Source of the DNA: a virus
Virus record (IMG/VR): IMGVR_UViG_3300046007_011567
Location: 1 to 23,296 of that record
DNA: 23,296 nucleotides
Reading direction: 5' to 3' (one strand)
Shown here: positions 15,901 through 23,296 of the stretch, piece by piece
Position numbering within the stretch: position 1 is the stretch's first letter
Layout of the letters: each line of letters opens with the position of its first letter
Translations under genes and position numbers: made by a program
Notes under the pieces: model-generated
What the model was told of the DNA's origin: nothing
What the model saw: only the letters and a program-made list of their open reading frames with translations
Database searches by the model: none

Positions 15901-17924
15901 CCTCCACCAACGCTGCTCGCTCCCACAGCAGAAGTAATCGATATTCCCTTTCCTGTCTGAGTCGTGCCCCTTGTCGATCCGTTTATGGAAAGTGCTGATG
16001 TCGTATTGTTTGCCGAAAAGTTTGTTATAGTGTGGGTCTCAAGAGTTCCGCTGACCATCAGGTCACCGCCGAACACTGAAGCTCCATAAGTTGAAGATGA
16101 CGATCCGCTGACAAAGAAGTAGACGTCAGAACCTACGCTTTCTGCTGCATAAGAAGACCCAAGTCCTCCTGCAATGGAGACTGACCCTGTGGTGTTGAGA
16201 CGTGGCGAAGGTGATAACTCGTTCCACTGATAGAATGTCGGTGCTATGTTCGATATTGTGACTGCACCGTTGGATCCGGTCGATATTCCAACGTTTGTAC
16301 CTGCAATGAGATAGGAAGTGCCATCTGTCAGATTTGTGAGAGATCCACTGAGTCCTCCGTTAAACTTGACAGCGCCCGTGAAGGTTGATCCACTGATAGT
16401 GGCAACCTTGCTGTCGTCTATCGTCAGTGTGACTGTTCCACTCGTTCCTCCGCCTAGCAAACCGTTACCGGCTGTCACTCCATGGATTGTTCCGCTATTG
16501 ACTGTGGAAAGAGTTATCGATCCGTTCGATCCGCTCGTGACGGACATGTTGCCACCAGCGATGAGGTATGAAGTACCGTCAGAAAGCCTGGTGAGAGATC
16601 CGCTTATTCCTTCGGTGGCAACTATTGTTCCACTTACCTCAAGGACATCTCCGAACATCTCGAGTGATCCGCTGACTGAAACGTCACCACCGAAGACCGA
16701 TTTTTTGGAGTTAGCACCCGAACCGGTTATTGACCCGCTGACAAAGAAGAATACATCCGACCCAACAGACTGAACCGTGTAGCTCGACCCAAGCGCGCCT
16801 GCGATAGAAATAGAGGCCGTTGTGTTTAGCTGAGGTGAAGGTGAAAGTTCATTCCACTGATAGAACACTGGTGCGGTATTCGATATGGTGACTGCACCGC
16901 TAGAACCTGTGGAGATTCCTATGTTATTTCCCGCGACTAGATAGGAAGAACCATTTGACAATCGCGTGAGAGAACCACTGAATCCTACCGAAGCAACAAT
17001 GTATGTTCCTGTCAAAGCCTGCGTAGTTTTATTGTAAGTCAGGCCCGATGACCCAGCTGCAACTCCACCGTCGTTGAATACTACTTGTGTATCTGAGCCT
17101 CCGATTGGCCCTGTGGCACCCGTAGATCCTGTAGCACCAGTGCTTCCTGTAGGACCAGTCGCTCCCGTGGGTCCCGTAGACCCTGTCACACCTGTACTTC
17201 CAGTAGCACCCGTCGCTCCTGTTGCTCCTGTTGCTCCTGTTGCTCCTGTTGCTCCCGCTGGTCCAGGGGATCCGTTGGCTCCCGTCGCACCAGCAGGTCC
17301 CGTAGGCCCTGTAGGCCCTGTAGGGCCAGTCGCTCCTGTGCTTCCTGTGGCACCAGCAGATCCTGGGGTACCTGTGGCACCAGTGCTTCCTGTAGACCCT
17401 TTTGGACCTGCAGGACCTGCAGGACCTGTCGGACCTGTCGGACCCGTAGAACCTCCGCCGCCACCACTTGATGAATTAGCTAGAGAACTCCAAGACGTAC
17501 CAGTCCACGCAAGTATTATGCTCTCATAGTTGGAAGTCAGCGTCTTTGATGAAGAACCATCTATTTTTATATTTGAATTTCCACATTTAACAACAATGTT
17601 GTTAGTGGAAGCTTTTCCAAGGTAATCTTTTATGTAACAGGTTTGTCCTGGTTTCGCCCCATCAGGTAAGACTACTGTGACACTTCCCGATCCTGAATCT
17701 GCTATGGAAATGACAAGTAGTGTGACGTTTCCACTGTAAGATACGGTCTGACCTGGTTTTACTTCTATGACTGAGGTGCTCTGTATGAACCTTCCGGTTA
17801 ATTGCAATTCTCCGACATTGCCAGGGAATCCTACCTGTAAGTCGGATGCAACGACTGTTCTCTTTAGTTTACCGTTCTCAGTTACGAAGATTAAAGCGTC
17901 GTTTGACTTTTTTGCTATCGTCAT
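9969..17924 (-). CDS. Giant repeat-built fibre protein with collagen-like segment
   Basis: This protein has 2651 residues. An N-terminal domain (1-155), possibly for virion attachment, leads into about 115 residues of Gly-X-Y repeats (about 157-275) that can form a collagen-like triple helix. A long shaft follows. It has nine SGSLT-x-L-x-x-G-x-x-YLIA modules, three NDSSLSNER cassettes, two WNELSPSP domains, three SNVSAGQV cassettes and many VGIGT repeats joined to LFVSGSST-type units. The last 115 or so residues (from [12 protein letters not shown], followed by [15 protein letters not shown]) form a C-terminal domain found in many bacterial and phage surface proteins. It starts one base after the upstream stop with a weak ribosome binding site, implying translational coupling. 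It is probably a homotrimeric long tail fibre; trimerisation and receptor contact are inferred. Confidence 0.85.
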   Translation of the reverse strand: MTIAKKSNDALIFVTENGKLKRTVVASDLQVGFPGNVGELQLTGRFIQSTSVIEVKPGQTVSYSGNVTLLVISIADSGSGSVTVVLPDGAKPGQTCYIKDYLGKASTNNIVVKCGNSNIKIDGSSSKTLTSNYESIILAWTGTSWSSLANSSSGGGGGSTGPTGPTGPAGPAGPKGSTGSTGATGTPGSAGATGSTGATGPTGPTGPTGPAGATGANGSPGPAGATGATGATGATGATGATGSTGVTGSTGPTGATGPTGSTGATGSTGATGPIGGSDTQVVFNDGGVAAGSSGLTYNKTTQALTGTYIVASVGFSGSLTRLSNGSSYLVAGNNIGISTGSSGAVTISNTAPVFYQWNELSPSPQLNTTASISIAGALGSSYTVQSVGSDVFFFVSGSITGSGANSKKSVFGGDVSVSGSLEMFGDVLEVSGTIVATEGISGSLTRLSDGTSYLIAGGNMSVTSGSNGSITLSTVNSGTIHGVTAGNGLLGGGTSGTVTLTIDDSKVATISGSTFTGAVKFNGGLSGSLTNLTDGTSYLIAGTNVGISTGSNGAVTISNIAPTFYQWNELSPSPRLNTTGSVSIAGGLGSSYAAESVGSDVYFFVSGSSSSTYGASVFGGDLMVSGTLETHTITNFSANNTTSALSINGSTRGTTQTGKGISITSAVGASSVGGGNISITAREGVGGSSPGGSVSITAGNTNTVSTAGSITLTAGDTTSTGGGATAGSVTISAGSLPSGGTGAAGSVNISTGAAASATSPGNITMTAQRGKVILRRSVSAVTTGNDVFLYVTGTIGDTDKSVFAGDMVVSGTVRSFTGFSGSLTRLTDGTSYLIAGSNISILTGSNGAVTINSSAPAGTVSGTGTANYVPVWTGANTIANSSVIYNVGSSVGIGTTETNGNTLSVNGPTAITGSLLPGQNLTHDIGSSTKYWRDVYARTGSFSGDMIISGDLRVLGTSSIINSEVVNIKDNAILLNAGPSPLNFGGVYVADTTANTTGSIIWDTVTDRWKAGLAGNEINLVTTGSTDNLYNKTIPISGTPSNNISGGTQGGVAYFNTSTNLSSSAAGTSGQILQSAGTSAPTWVNFGSLVSGSNVITGSGTANYLSKFTSGNALAISSVYDDGTYVGIGTTLLDSKLVVNGNSVFSGSVNPDTDNTRDLGSSIKRWRNVYAASISGSLTGSNVSAGQVVVAGTGGVLSGSNNFWWSNSNGRVGIGTNVPLAILHVSGTYAGSSQGIQIGAPNFFGVATNTYTSLQHTFYGGDGVTQRLVLDSNGNILAGGTLGVVANQARLYVTGSSTSTDQGIIYKSGVASPTGALLDIQNSSGTSLLVVSGSGNVGIGTTSTGDKLAVNGSLSVTGSALPGADNTHDIGSASKVWRNTYSTAFSGSLTKLSTGGDYLIAGSNISLTTGSNGSVTIAAPNLAPSTSAFVTIGNDSSLSNERALTSGTGISITDGGANSTVTLAINNSVVATISGSTFTGVTNHNAGLSGSLTKLTNGSSYLIADNNISIVTGSTGAVTISNTATGAAYVAGSDTQVQFNDGGTFGANSGLTYNKTTGALTGTYVVASTGFSGSLTRLTNGSSYLVAGSNVTVATGSSGQVTIAAPNLASSTSAFVTIGNDSTLSNERSLTSGTGITITDGGANSNVTVAINDSVVATISGSTFTGAVKFNAGLSGSLTKLSDGTSYLVAGNNVTISSGSSGAVTISAPNLAPSTSAFVTIGNDSSLSNERSLTSGTGITIVDGGANSTVSLGINNSVVATISGSTFTGVTNHNAGLSGSLTRLTDGTSYLIAGSGVGITTGSSGAVTISNTASGASYVAGSDTQVQFNDGGTFGGDADFTFTKSTNLLKVTNISGSITSSNVSAGQVLLGGTSGVISGSNDFIWDNTNRRVGIGTGSPIGKFSVGSGTQSIVIDSTGTGGVGTIQSYNGTLRINNGGNNTVFNTAGGTVGIGTTNPPASKFFVSGSATLADSVAIIKAGVVSQTGGAGVLEVQNSEGTSLFFVSGSGRVGIATTSPNARLEVNLGGSNAEILTLKTTYAADNSYHSLTWRDGSNITGQIDTRYNGTTVDMVFGSLYNGGYNSTERMRIKGNGSVGIGTSSFTARLYVSGSSTASESVAIIRGGVASPTGPSYVLDAQNYLGTSVFLVSGSGNVGIGAAPTTFPLHVFKGSTTRPQISAEGTSGVSGVAGYNFKIDSTDLWQVITDNNASNGFYLQYNNSTSTRYLSVSTVGNVGIGTTIPNSNAGYTTLTVGSTSTGGRIDFNQSATSVGSIYNDSSALYVQGNSSKVLVLGANSSEAMRINTSSNIGIGTATYTARLFVSGSSTSATPTMVVREGVASPTGGVGTFDVQNSAGTSILFVTGSGGVGINTNNPLGANLFVSSSLTGNAASALIVGGQVFGVSLNTYKAQTHLFQLASTTEAMRIDASGNVGIGTNGTNGNKLAVNGDMSITGSIYPFGDAARDLGSPTYRWRNVYATSISGSLTGSNVSAGQVVVAGTGGVLSGSNNFWWSNSNQRVGIGTSSPGFTLEVNGTFAAATKSFVIPHPTKEGWKLRYGSLEGPENGVYARGQSESEFIDLPEYWEKLVDEETITVQITPIGKWQSLFVVEVKNNCVKIGRGWFMRIFRIKPRYFYTITASRKDHKFEVEYES
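12580..13760 (-). repeat. Tandem cassettes of the fibre shaft
   Basis: Three copies of a module of roughly 0.25-0.31 kb follow one another inside the 2651-residue gene. Each encodes SGSLT...SYL(I/V)A, then [11 protein letters not shown], NERxLTSGTGI and [14 protein letters not shown]-type segments. A further copy lies in the 800-residue gene at about 9300-9600. Protein identity is very high while many third codon positions differ. Confidence 0.8.
14146..14290 (-). repeat. Module duplicated at the left edge of the window
   Basis: This segment encodes [20 protein letters not shown] and the following [18 protein letters not shown]. The left-edge fibre gene encodes almost the same residues at 1-130, with about three quarters or more of the bases matching by eye. 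Confidence 0.75.
17104..17454 (-). repeat. Collagen-like Gly-X-Y repeat region
   Basis: About 115 codons encode [12 protein letters not shown] and related triplets almost without a break. At 17212-17256 five 9-base units (GTTGCTCCT or one-base variants) stand in tandem on the plus strand and encode repeated GAT triplets, a site prone to length change by slippage. The segment lies between the N-terminal domain and the shaft of the giant fibre. Confidence 0.9.
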
Positions 17925-17925
17925 C

Positions 17926-20898
17926 TCAAGTCACCGTCAGACCTGTCGTATCTATTTGCAACGACGTGAGTGTTGCATCAGTAATTAACGAGAGGTCTGA
18001 CTCTTGTCTAATCTTTGCGACGCCATCGAAGTAAGGGAGCGAAGATGTGACTTCTGAGCTTAGATTTTGGGACGTGGTCAACATGGGATCGACTTTTTCG
18101 TTGTATATGTATCCGATCTTTCTCTCGTCTTGTCTGTATCTCTGTCTGAAGAAGTTGACCTCGGCCACAGCAGGTCCCACGTTATTTGTTCGTACAGTTC
18201 TCAGCAATTTAGACTGTGTGAACTTATTGAAGTTATTTCTCGTCGTCGCGTCGTCAGACACAGGTGAGTCTTCAATATTGATGAATTTTGTGTATTGCCT
18301 CTGCTCGAGCATGTCTCTAAGCTGACCATACCTGTTTCTTCTGAAGACAGCCTTTGAGTTCATGGGAAGTCCGCTGTAAAGACCGTACTTCCAGCCTCTA
18401 ATGATTGGTGACACTCCGAACACGTACGACTCGTGGATGCCTTTTGTCGCCGCTTGATTCAGTGCAGTCCCGTCAGTCACTGAAGCATTCGGTCTGGGGT
18501 CGACTCTGTATGTCCTGAACTGAGGATAGTTGTTTCCACCTATCTTGGGTCCGTCCGGGTCACCTGTGATTTTGTAGGTCTTGACAGTAACATTGTCAAT
18601 ACCGGTCATGATGAATTCGTTTGCCTGTGTTGCGTCCCAGTAGGTCGAGAATTGAACTCTCCACTCACCGGGTGGGAAAGCTGCAGGCACCGTGGGTGTC
18701 CCTCCATACTGTAAAGCACTGTCAAAATTCTTGAAGATGTCGTAATAGAACTTCTTGGTTGGAGGCGACGGTGAGCCTGATGGGTTGTTCGACCCTGTTA
18801 TCTCTTCGAGCACTATGCCTGTCGATGCGGCTGATGGAGTAAAAGCAGACCCTGTGAGCGATGTGGTCAAACTAAAGCTTCCGTAACCTGCGACTGCCCT
18901 GTCGTAACTTAAAGTCCACGGATAAGATGACGTCACGTCCATGTAGCACTTGCTGTACTCTTGTGATGTAAGCGACGCATCATAGCTTCCTGAAGTATAG
19001 AGAATGAAATTCTCATTATCGCTTGAGAGACCAAAAAGTCCTCTTTTATAAGGATCGATTGTACCTGAAAGCGGTGCGGGCCCCCAGAAATTATAGTTTT
19101 CAGATCCTATAGTGGTACTTCCTGATCTATAGACTGTCGACCAAGGCTTGGACGTAGGCGATCGCGACCAGTCTATCTCGAGTCCGTCAGCTGCATATGA
19201 AGACAGCTGATAGGACTTTGTGTATAACGTGTTAGCACTGTAGACAACGCTAATGTTTGTCTCTATTGCAGAATATCTTGTTGTGACAAAATTGTAGGTC
19301 CTTCTCGGAGAGAAATAGATGTACTGATTTCCAACTGTAAAGAAGACTTGTAGTTTGACGAGTATTCTGTCAGAAGAGCTTAAAGATATTGGAGACGATA
19401 TGGTCCAAGGGATAGTGTAATAGTTCCAAGAAGTTCCTACTGTTACTTCGTCAGAAGTTCCTATTAGACTCTTAGATGATCCATCCCAAGAATATATTAG
19501 GGCACGTATCTTTAGAGGTGTATTGCCATATGCATTCAGTTTAAAATTCCACGTCCCAGCCGCAATGGTCGTCACGTTAGGGTCCAAGAGGTCTGTGATC
19601 CAAACAACATCTGGGTCAGTCGCAGAGAGGTCATATGCTATTGACTGCCAGCCCACTACAGGAAGTTCTACAGGGCCGCTGTTTCTCGATATCGTGACTG
19701 GAGATGTGGGCTCTTGAGAGCGGTCTAGTGATCTATCGTATCCGCTCGATTGTTTTGGGGCATCAGCCGAGTTTAACGCACTCCAGAAATAATAAGTTAC
19801 GTTTTGGGCAGCAAGCTCAAAGTCTTGTTCGTAAACATCAGAATTTTGACTGAAATTGTAATTGGCGTACGTCATGTTGTTGAGGTCGCCAAATCCAAAC
19901 AAGAACTTTACAGTGTCGTCAGTCGTCATCGATCCTGTGACGAGTTCACCTGATGTCGCAGTCTTTCCAAGATTCACGTCCGTCGGCATTAAAAAAGATA
20001 CACCAAGCGTATTGTCTAGAGACGAGCCTATTCCATACATGGCAGGTATGTTGTAAGGAACTGATCCGCTGAAGACACCTCTTAGCGCATTTCTTGCACC
20101 GATGGGAGTAACGTCCGTACCGTTCAATTTACCGGGAAGAATTGGAAGAAAACCGTTTAAGCTCCTCGTTTTGTCTTTGTCCAACACGGCGAGGTTGCCC
20201 AAAGTTAAGTTCCAGTTGTCGAAATATGAGCTGGACAGTGCGTACGACCAGTCCGCTGTTAAATTCGTAGAATCAAGACCGAGCGTATTAGACGTTTTTA
20301 CTAGTCTTTTTTCTGGGCTGTATTTCGTCTCGTACGGAAACGACCATGTCCATTCGTTATTGACAGTTGGGTCGTTGTCAAATCCTTCCGAACTTCTTGA
20401 AAGAGGTATCGTATTGAAAAGCATGAGTCCTGTATTTGAAGACCCAATGTTTCCTACGGGACTTAACGCATACTCTGATGTTGATACCCAAGTATTTGCA
20501 CCGTTTGCCTGAAAGCACGTGCTTATATCAGGTATGCATGAGTCGTAGTATCTCTCATTTGCATCGTAACATTGTACCAGCCTATTGGACGTCCTCGAGA
20601 GCCTGTCTTGCCATGGTACTTGCCTGTATGAAAGTTCAGGGACGTTATTAACGCTTAGGCCATAACTGGGATCAAAGGTGTGTGCGTAATATTTGCTGAA
20701 TAATCTGCCACGCTGACCTTCAGACAGGATAACTCTGCCGCCTGATTTTACAACTGTCAACATCGATCCCGTGACGTAATCGTCCTGCATAGTCCCGTAG
20801 AACGATGCGTTGTAAGTGATGTCGAACTGGTCTAGTACGGGGTCGTTTCCTATTACGTCTTTTACTGCATCTGTGAAGACCTTCGTGAAATCGCTCAT
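17926..20898 (-). CDS. Large structural protein of unknown function (990 residues)
   Basis: I recognise no named family. The 990-residue product is rich in Ser, Thr, Tyr, Asn and Gly and poor in Lys, typical of beta-rich virion proteins. It begins with a helix ([14 protein letters not shown]) and ends with a long, charged, more helical part that includes [20 protein letters not shown] and, a little further on, [13 protein letters not shown]. No membrane segment or catalytic motif is seen. Its ATG overlaps the preceding stop in an ATGA, and the giant fibre gene starts one base after its stop, so the three products are probably translated in linked amounts. A baseplate, tail or fibre-attachment role is inferred from position only. 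Confidence 0.75.
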   Translation of the reverse strand: MSDFTKVFTDAVKDVIGNDPVLDQFDITYNASFYGTMQDDYVTGSMLTVVKSGGRVILSEGQRGRLFSKYYAHTFDPSYGLSVNNVPELSYRQVPWQDRLSRTSNRLVQCYDANERYYDSCIPDISTCFQANGANTWVSTSEYALSPVGNIGSSNTGLMLFNTIPLSRSSEGFDNDPTVNNEWTWSFPYETKYSPEKRLVKTSNTLGLDSTNLTADWSYALSSSYFDNWNLTLGNLAVLDKDKTRSLNGFLPILPGKLNGTDVTPIGARNALRGVFSGSVPYNIPAMYGIGSSLDNTLGVSFLMPTDVNLGKTATSGELVTGSMTTDDTVKFLFGFGDLNNMTYANYNFSQNSDVYEQDFELAAQNVTYYFWSALNSADAPKQSSGYDRSLDRSQEPTSPVTISRNSGPVELPVVGWQSIAYDLSATDPDVVWITDLLDPNVTTIAAGTWNFKLNAYGNTPLKIRALIYSWDGSSKSLIGTSDEVTVGTSWNYYTIPWTISSPISLSSSDRILVKLQVFFTVGNQYIYFSPRRTYNFVTTRYSAIETNISVVYSANTLYTKSYQLSSYAADGLEIDWSRSPTSKPWSTVYRSGSTTIGSENYNFWGPAPLSGTIDPYKRGLFGLSSDNENFILYTSGSYDASLTSQEYSKCYMDVTSSYPWTLSYDRAVAGYGSFSLTTSLTGSAFTPSAASTGIVLEEITGSNNPSGSPSPPTKKFYYDIFKNFDSALQYGGTPTVPAAFPPGEWRVQFSTYWDATQANEFIMTGIDNVTVKTYKITGDPDGPKIGGNNYPQFRTYRVDPRPNASVTDGTALNQAATKGIHESYVFGVSPIIRGWKYGLYSGLPMNSKAVFRRNRYGQLRDMLEQRQYTKFINIEDSPVSDDATTRNNFNKFTQSKLLRTVRTNNVGPAVAEVNFFRQRYRQDERKIGYIYNEKVDPMLTTSQNLSSEVTSSLPYFDGVAKIRQESDLSLITDATLTSLQIDTTGLTVT

Positions 20899-22715
20899 GG
20901 TACGTATTTCTTGCCTTCCCTTACATAGGATCCATAGAAAGTAATGTTGATCTTTCCTGCGTCTAGTTGTACGTCGTGTCCGTTTGAGTCGCCCAAGTCC
21001 ATGAGGAAAGACGACGAGAGTATGCTCGCTCGTCCCACAATTAAATTCACTGTATTTTGAACGTTTGCTCTGAAATTTAAAAATGCCGGCCTTGTTTTGT
21101 TAGCAACAAGAGTTAATTTTTCTCCAGGATAGATGAGATAAGGCGATTGTCTTCTAGACCCAACGAAATAGTAGGCAGGTAGCTTCATATTGAAAGAGAT
21201 GTAGTCGGCTCCTCCAAAAACCGTCTTGTCTGGATTTAAGAATGTCAAGCTGCTTGAGATGTTTGACAAAATAGAAGCTCTTTTTGATCCTGACACATAA
21301 GAAGGATTTCTAATTTTTTTCGATCTGCTCAAGACATTTGAGTCTGCAGTTATGTATTCCGAGCCAAATATTGAACCTCCACTGGGAGAGAAACCCGTCA
21401 TTCCTCTTCCGAATGCGTCGACTCCTGTGAGTGTAGAATCACCAAAATCAACCGTTAAGTCGTCTAAACTGCTTGAAGCAAAACTCAATGCGCTCGAAGC
21501 TGACACCCAGTTATAAGAAGTCTTGCCTATTCCTGGTGTTCCGAATAACTGTCTATTGTGTATCACACGGATACCGTTTGTCACCTCGACTTCAGATTTG
21601 ACAATAACGCTTCCTGTGAAGAATTTTCTGTTACCTGAATAAGATGCGCTAACAATTGCGTCAACTTTTGTTTCATCTTGGTCTACGCCGAGAGGTGTTA
21701 ATTGATACCATATGGCATCAAAATCGCTTACGCCTAAAGGAGTTCCTCGTTCGATTATTGGAACAAGTTTCATGTCTCTTTGAGTGTCTTCCTCATGTGT
21801 AAGAAATCCTCTGCAGACAAGGTCTCTTATCGACCCGGTACCATAAGTTTTTTGAGACACCAATGCGAGTGTTATGCCCGGACCGCCATAGTTGTACACA
21901 ACGGTCGAACCGCTTCTCGGGATATCTGCAAACGTGTAAGTTGAACCGCCGTAAGATATTGTTGTTCCGTTGCTGACTAAGTCTGAAAAGGGAATGGAGT
22001 CTAACCCAAACGTATAGTCTCCGTACGAAGAAGTCATTAGAGTCAAAGCAGTTTTGTCGTTAAACCAGCCATTTCCGAAGCAGAAGGGGACTTCAAATAC
22101 TACTTTTTCTATTAGGAAAGGTTCGTCTATTGGAAGAGTGAACGTGTCTGTCGGTAGTGCATCATAAGAGGCGCTTCGCTGAACGCTTTTTGGTAGGTCG
22201 AGAACTAAATGCTTGCTGTAGTCACTTGGATTTAAGGCAAAAAGAGTCTGTATGCTTTCTTCAGATAGTTTTTGCTTTTTCTCTGTGTCCAATGAAAGAT
22301 TGGATAAATTTGTACGGAATATTCTTAGACTTCCTATCCCCAATCCATTCCCATGACTGTCAAACCACTTGTCGTCCTCCACGAAATTTGATCCTGACGT
22401 GCCAAGAATTAAAGATGGAGAGAAAGAAGATCTTGTGTCGACAGCAAAATGATTTCCAAAACCATCGAGCTCAGATGTAGATTTCTGAGGTATGTTCCAA
22501 TTTCCCGATCCTACGTTGAAATAGTAGATGCTGCTGCTGTTAGGAAGCATCTTGATTCTTGATTTCACGTCAAAAGACACTTTTATTTGTGTCTTATTGA
22601 TTAAGCTGTTGGAGAAAGACCCAGGTGTTTCGCCTATTCTGGGTGCAGAACCAGTTGTGTAGAATGAGTCGCTCTGGTTTTGTTCAAATAAAGAATTTTC
22701 TGAAAAAGAGCTCAC
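20895..22715 (-). CDS. Structural protein of unknown function (606 residues)
   Basis: The product has no domain I can name. Its 606 residues are rich in Ser, Gly, Thr and aromatic residues, beta-rich in appearance, with no signal peptide or membrane helix. Translation starts at a GTG that overlaps the preceding gene's stop in a GTGA, and its own stop overlaps the next start in an ATGA. These junctions, the shared composition and the strand place it in one structural operon with its neighbours. It may be a baseplate-proximal or fibre-connector protein. The frame is open throughout and the opposite strand holds only short shadow frames. Confidence 0.75.
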   Translation of the reverse strand: MSSFSENSLFEQNQSDSFYTTGSAPRIGETPGSFSNSLINKTQIKVSFDVKSRIKMLPNSSSIYYFNVGSGNWNIPQKSTSELDGFGNHFAVDTRSSFSPSLILGTSGSNFVEDDKWFDSHGNGLGIGSLRIFRTNLSNLSLDTEKKQKLSEESIQTLFALNPSDYSKHLVLDLPKSVQRSASYDALPTDTFTLPIDEPFLIEKVVFEVPFCFGNGWFNDKTALTLMTSSYGDYTFGLDSIPFSDLVSNGTTISYGGSTYTFADIPRSGSTVVYNYGGPGITLALVSQKTYGTGSIRDLVCRGFLTHEEDTQRDMKLVPIIERGTPLGVSDFDAIWYQLTPLGVDQDETKVDAIVSASYSGNRKFFTGSVIVKSEVEVTNGIRVIHNRQLFGTPGIGKTSYNWVSASSALSFASSSLDDLTVDFGDSTLTGVDAFGRGMTGFSPSGGSIFGSEYITADSNVLSRSKKIRNPSYVSGSKRASILSNISSSLTFLNPDKTVFGGADYISFNMKLPAYYFVGSRRQSPYLIYPGEKLTLVANKTRPAFLNFRANVQNTVNLIVGRASILSSSFLMDLGDSNGHDVQLDAGKINITFYGSYVREGKKYVP

Positions 22716-23296
22716 TTATTTCTACCTCTCTCACTCAAACTGTCAAACATTAAATTATCAAACAGACCAGACCTTAGTGTCATGTTGGTTTCTATGCTAC
22801 CTGATTTGTATAATTCTACAATACTGATTGAATCAGTGTCGTTCATGTCTGTCACATAATCGACAGGTAGCATTGATGAAATCTGAGTCCTCTGATTGTT
22901 GAAATTTATTGTCTTCTGATCGTTAAAGGCGCCTGATCTCACAAAAGACGACGAGTCTCTGTCATTTAATACTTTTCTTGTCGACTTTCTCTTGTTGCGC
23001 GGAGGAGTAAGTCTAAACGTTGCTCCTCTTTCTAGACCGGGCCAGTCTTTATAGCTGTTGAGAGATATGGTGTAATCTGCTGTGTTGGATCCGTCTGTGT
23101 CTGTGTAAGTTCCGTTGTAAACAGACCCACCATTTCTGTATTTACCTCTACTGTCTTTTCTCAAGACGTAAGACAGGTCTCTATACCTCTTGCCGTATGT
23201 TGATCCACCGCAAGCAAATATTGCCATCGTTGCATTTTCATCGGACTCATATTGATGAAATATCCTGGGACCATATCGGAACTCGAGAACTCCTGA
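22712..23296 (-). CDS. Structural protein, N-terminus beyond window
   Basis: The frame is open to the right edge. It has an in-frame ATG at 23227, but that codon has no clear ribosome binding site. The 23 codons before it read like protein (GVLEFRYGPRIFHQYESDEN), so the true start is probably outside the window. The visible 194 residues are polar, with an Arg/Lys-rich stretch (RLTPPRNKRKSTRKV) and a C-terminus rich in Ser, Asn and Leu. No family is recognised. Its stop overlaps the GTG of the 606-residue gene by four bases, so it belongs to the same leftward structural operon. Confidence 0.7.
   Translation of the reverse strand, partial: SGVLEFRYGPRIFHQYESDENATMAIFACGGSTYGKRYRDLSYVLRKDSRGKYRNGGSVYNGTYTDTDGSNTADYTISLNSYKDWPGLERGATFRLTPPRNKRKSTRKVLNDRDSSSFVRSGAFNDQKTINFNNQRTQISSMLPVDYVTDMNDTDSISIVELYKSGSIETNMTLRSGLFDNLMFDSLSERGRNK

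Noticed and set aside
15445-15960. Long plus-strand open frames opposite the giant fibre gene (also 17074-17529, 16318-16773 and others)
   Set aside because: They mirror repetitive Gly/Thr/Ser/Val-rich coding sequence, give low-complexity Pro/Val/Asp-rich products, and lack ribosome binding sites. They are shadows of the real gene.
17104-17454. CRISPR-like short repeats in the collagen region
   Set aside because: Repeats are in-frame Gly-X-Y codons without unique spacers of constant length.

Overview
The window looks like part of a large tailed double-stranded DNA phage with T4-like features. It holds three repeat-built tail-fibre-type genes, compact head-to-tail operons with 1-4 base junctions, two tRNA genes, a probable homing endonuclease, and short AT-rich motifs matching or close to the T4-type late promoter TATAAATA. 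A lipobox protein and a patatin-like lipase suggest a host with a Gram-negative envelope. The host cannot be named from the sequence.

Left edge (1-873, minus): the first 291 codons of a fibre-like gene whose C-terminus lies outside the window. Accessory block (1000-6101, genes on both strands): an Ala/Pro-rich lipoprotein, a NADAR-family ADP-ribose N-glycosidase, and a patatin-like phospholipase. These are followed by a translation-related group: PTH2-type peptidyl-tRNA hydrolase, tRNA-Leu(CAA), a CAU-anticodon tRNA and a short TilS (tRNA-Ile lysidine synthetase). A PD-(D/E)XK homing-endonuclease-like gene sits antisense between the CAU tRNA and tilS, and its last codons are read from the antisense strand of the tRNA. 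Then come an unknown 173-residue protein and a HAD phosphatase with an N-terminus resembling a T4 capsid-targeting peptide.

Structural block (6116-23296, all minus, transcribed right to left): an N-terminally cut structural protein, a 606-residue and a 990-residue structural protein, a 2651-residue collagen-containing fibre protein, an 800-residue fibre protein with a probable receptor-binding C-terminus, and three small genes. Two of the small genes (7225-7482 and 6116-6466) are paralogues flanking an unknown 235-residue gene. The three fibre genes share protein modules that are nearly identical in amino acids but differ at many synonymous sites.

The most notable system is the tRNA/TilS pair. 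TilS converts C34 of tRNA-Ile(CAU) to lysidine so that it reads AUA as Ile. A CAU tRNA beside tilS suggests the phage brings both a tRNA and the enzyme that gives it its identity, with PTH2 and tRNA-Leu alongside. Other points of interest are a hairpin between the ribosome binding site and start codon of the NADAR gene, as in T4 gene 25, and the possibly capsid-packaged HAD enzyme.
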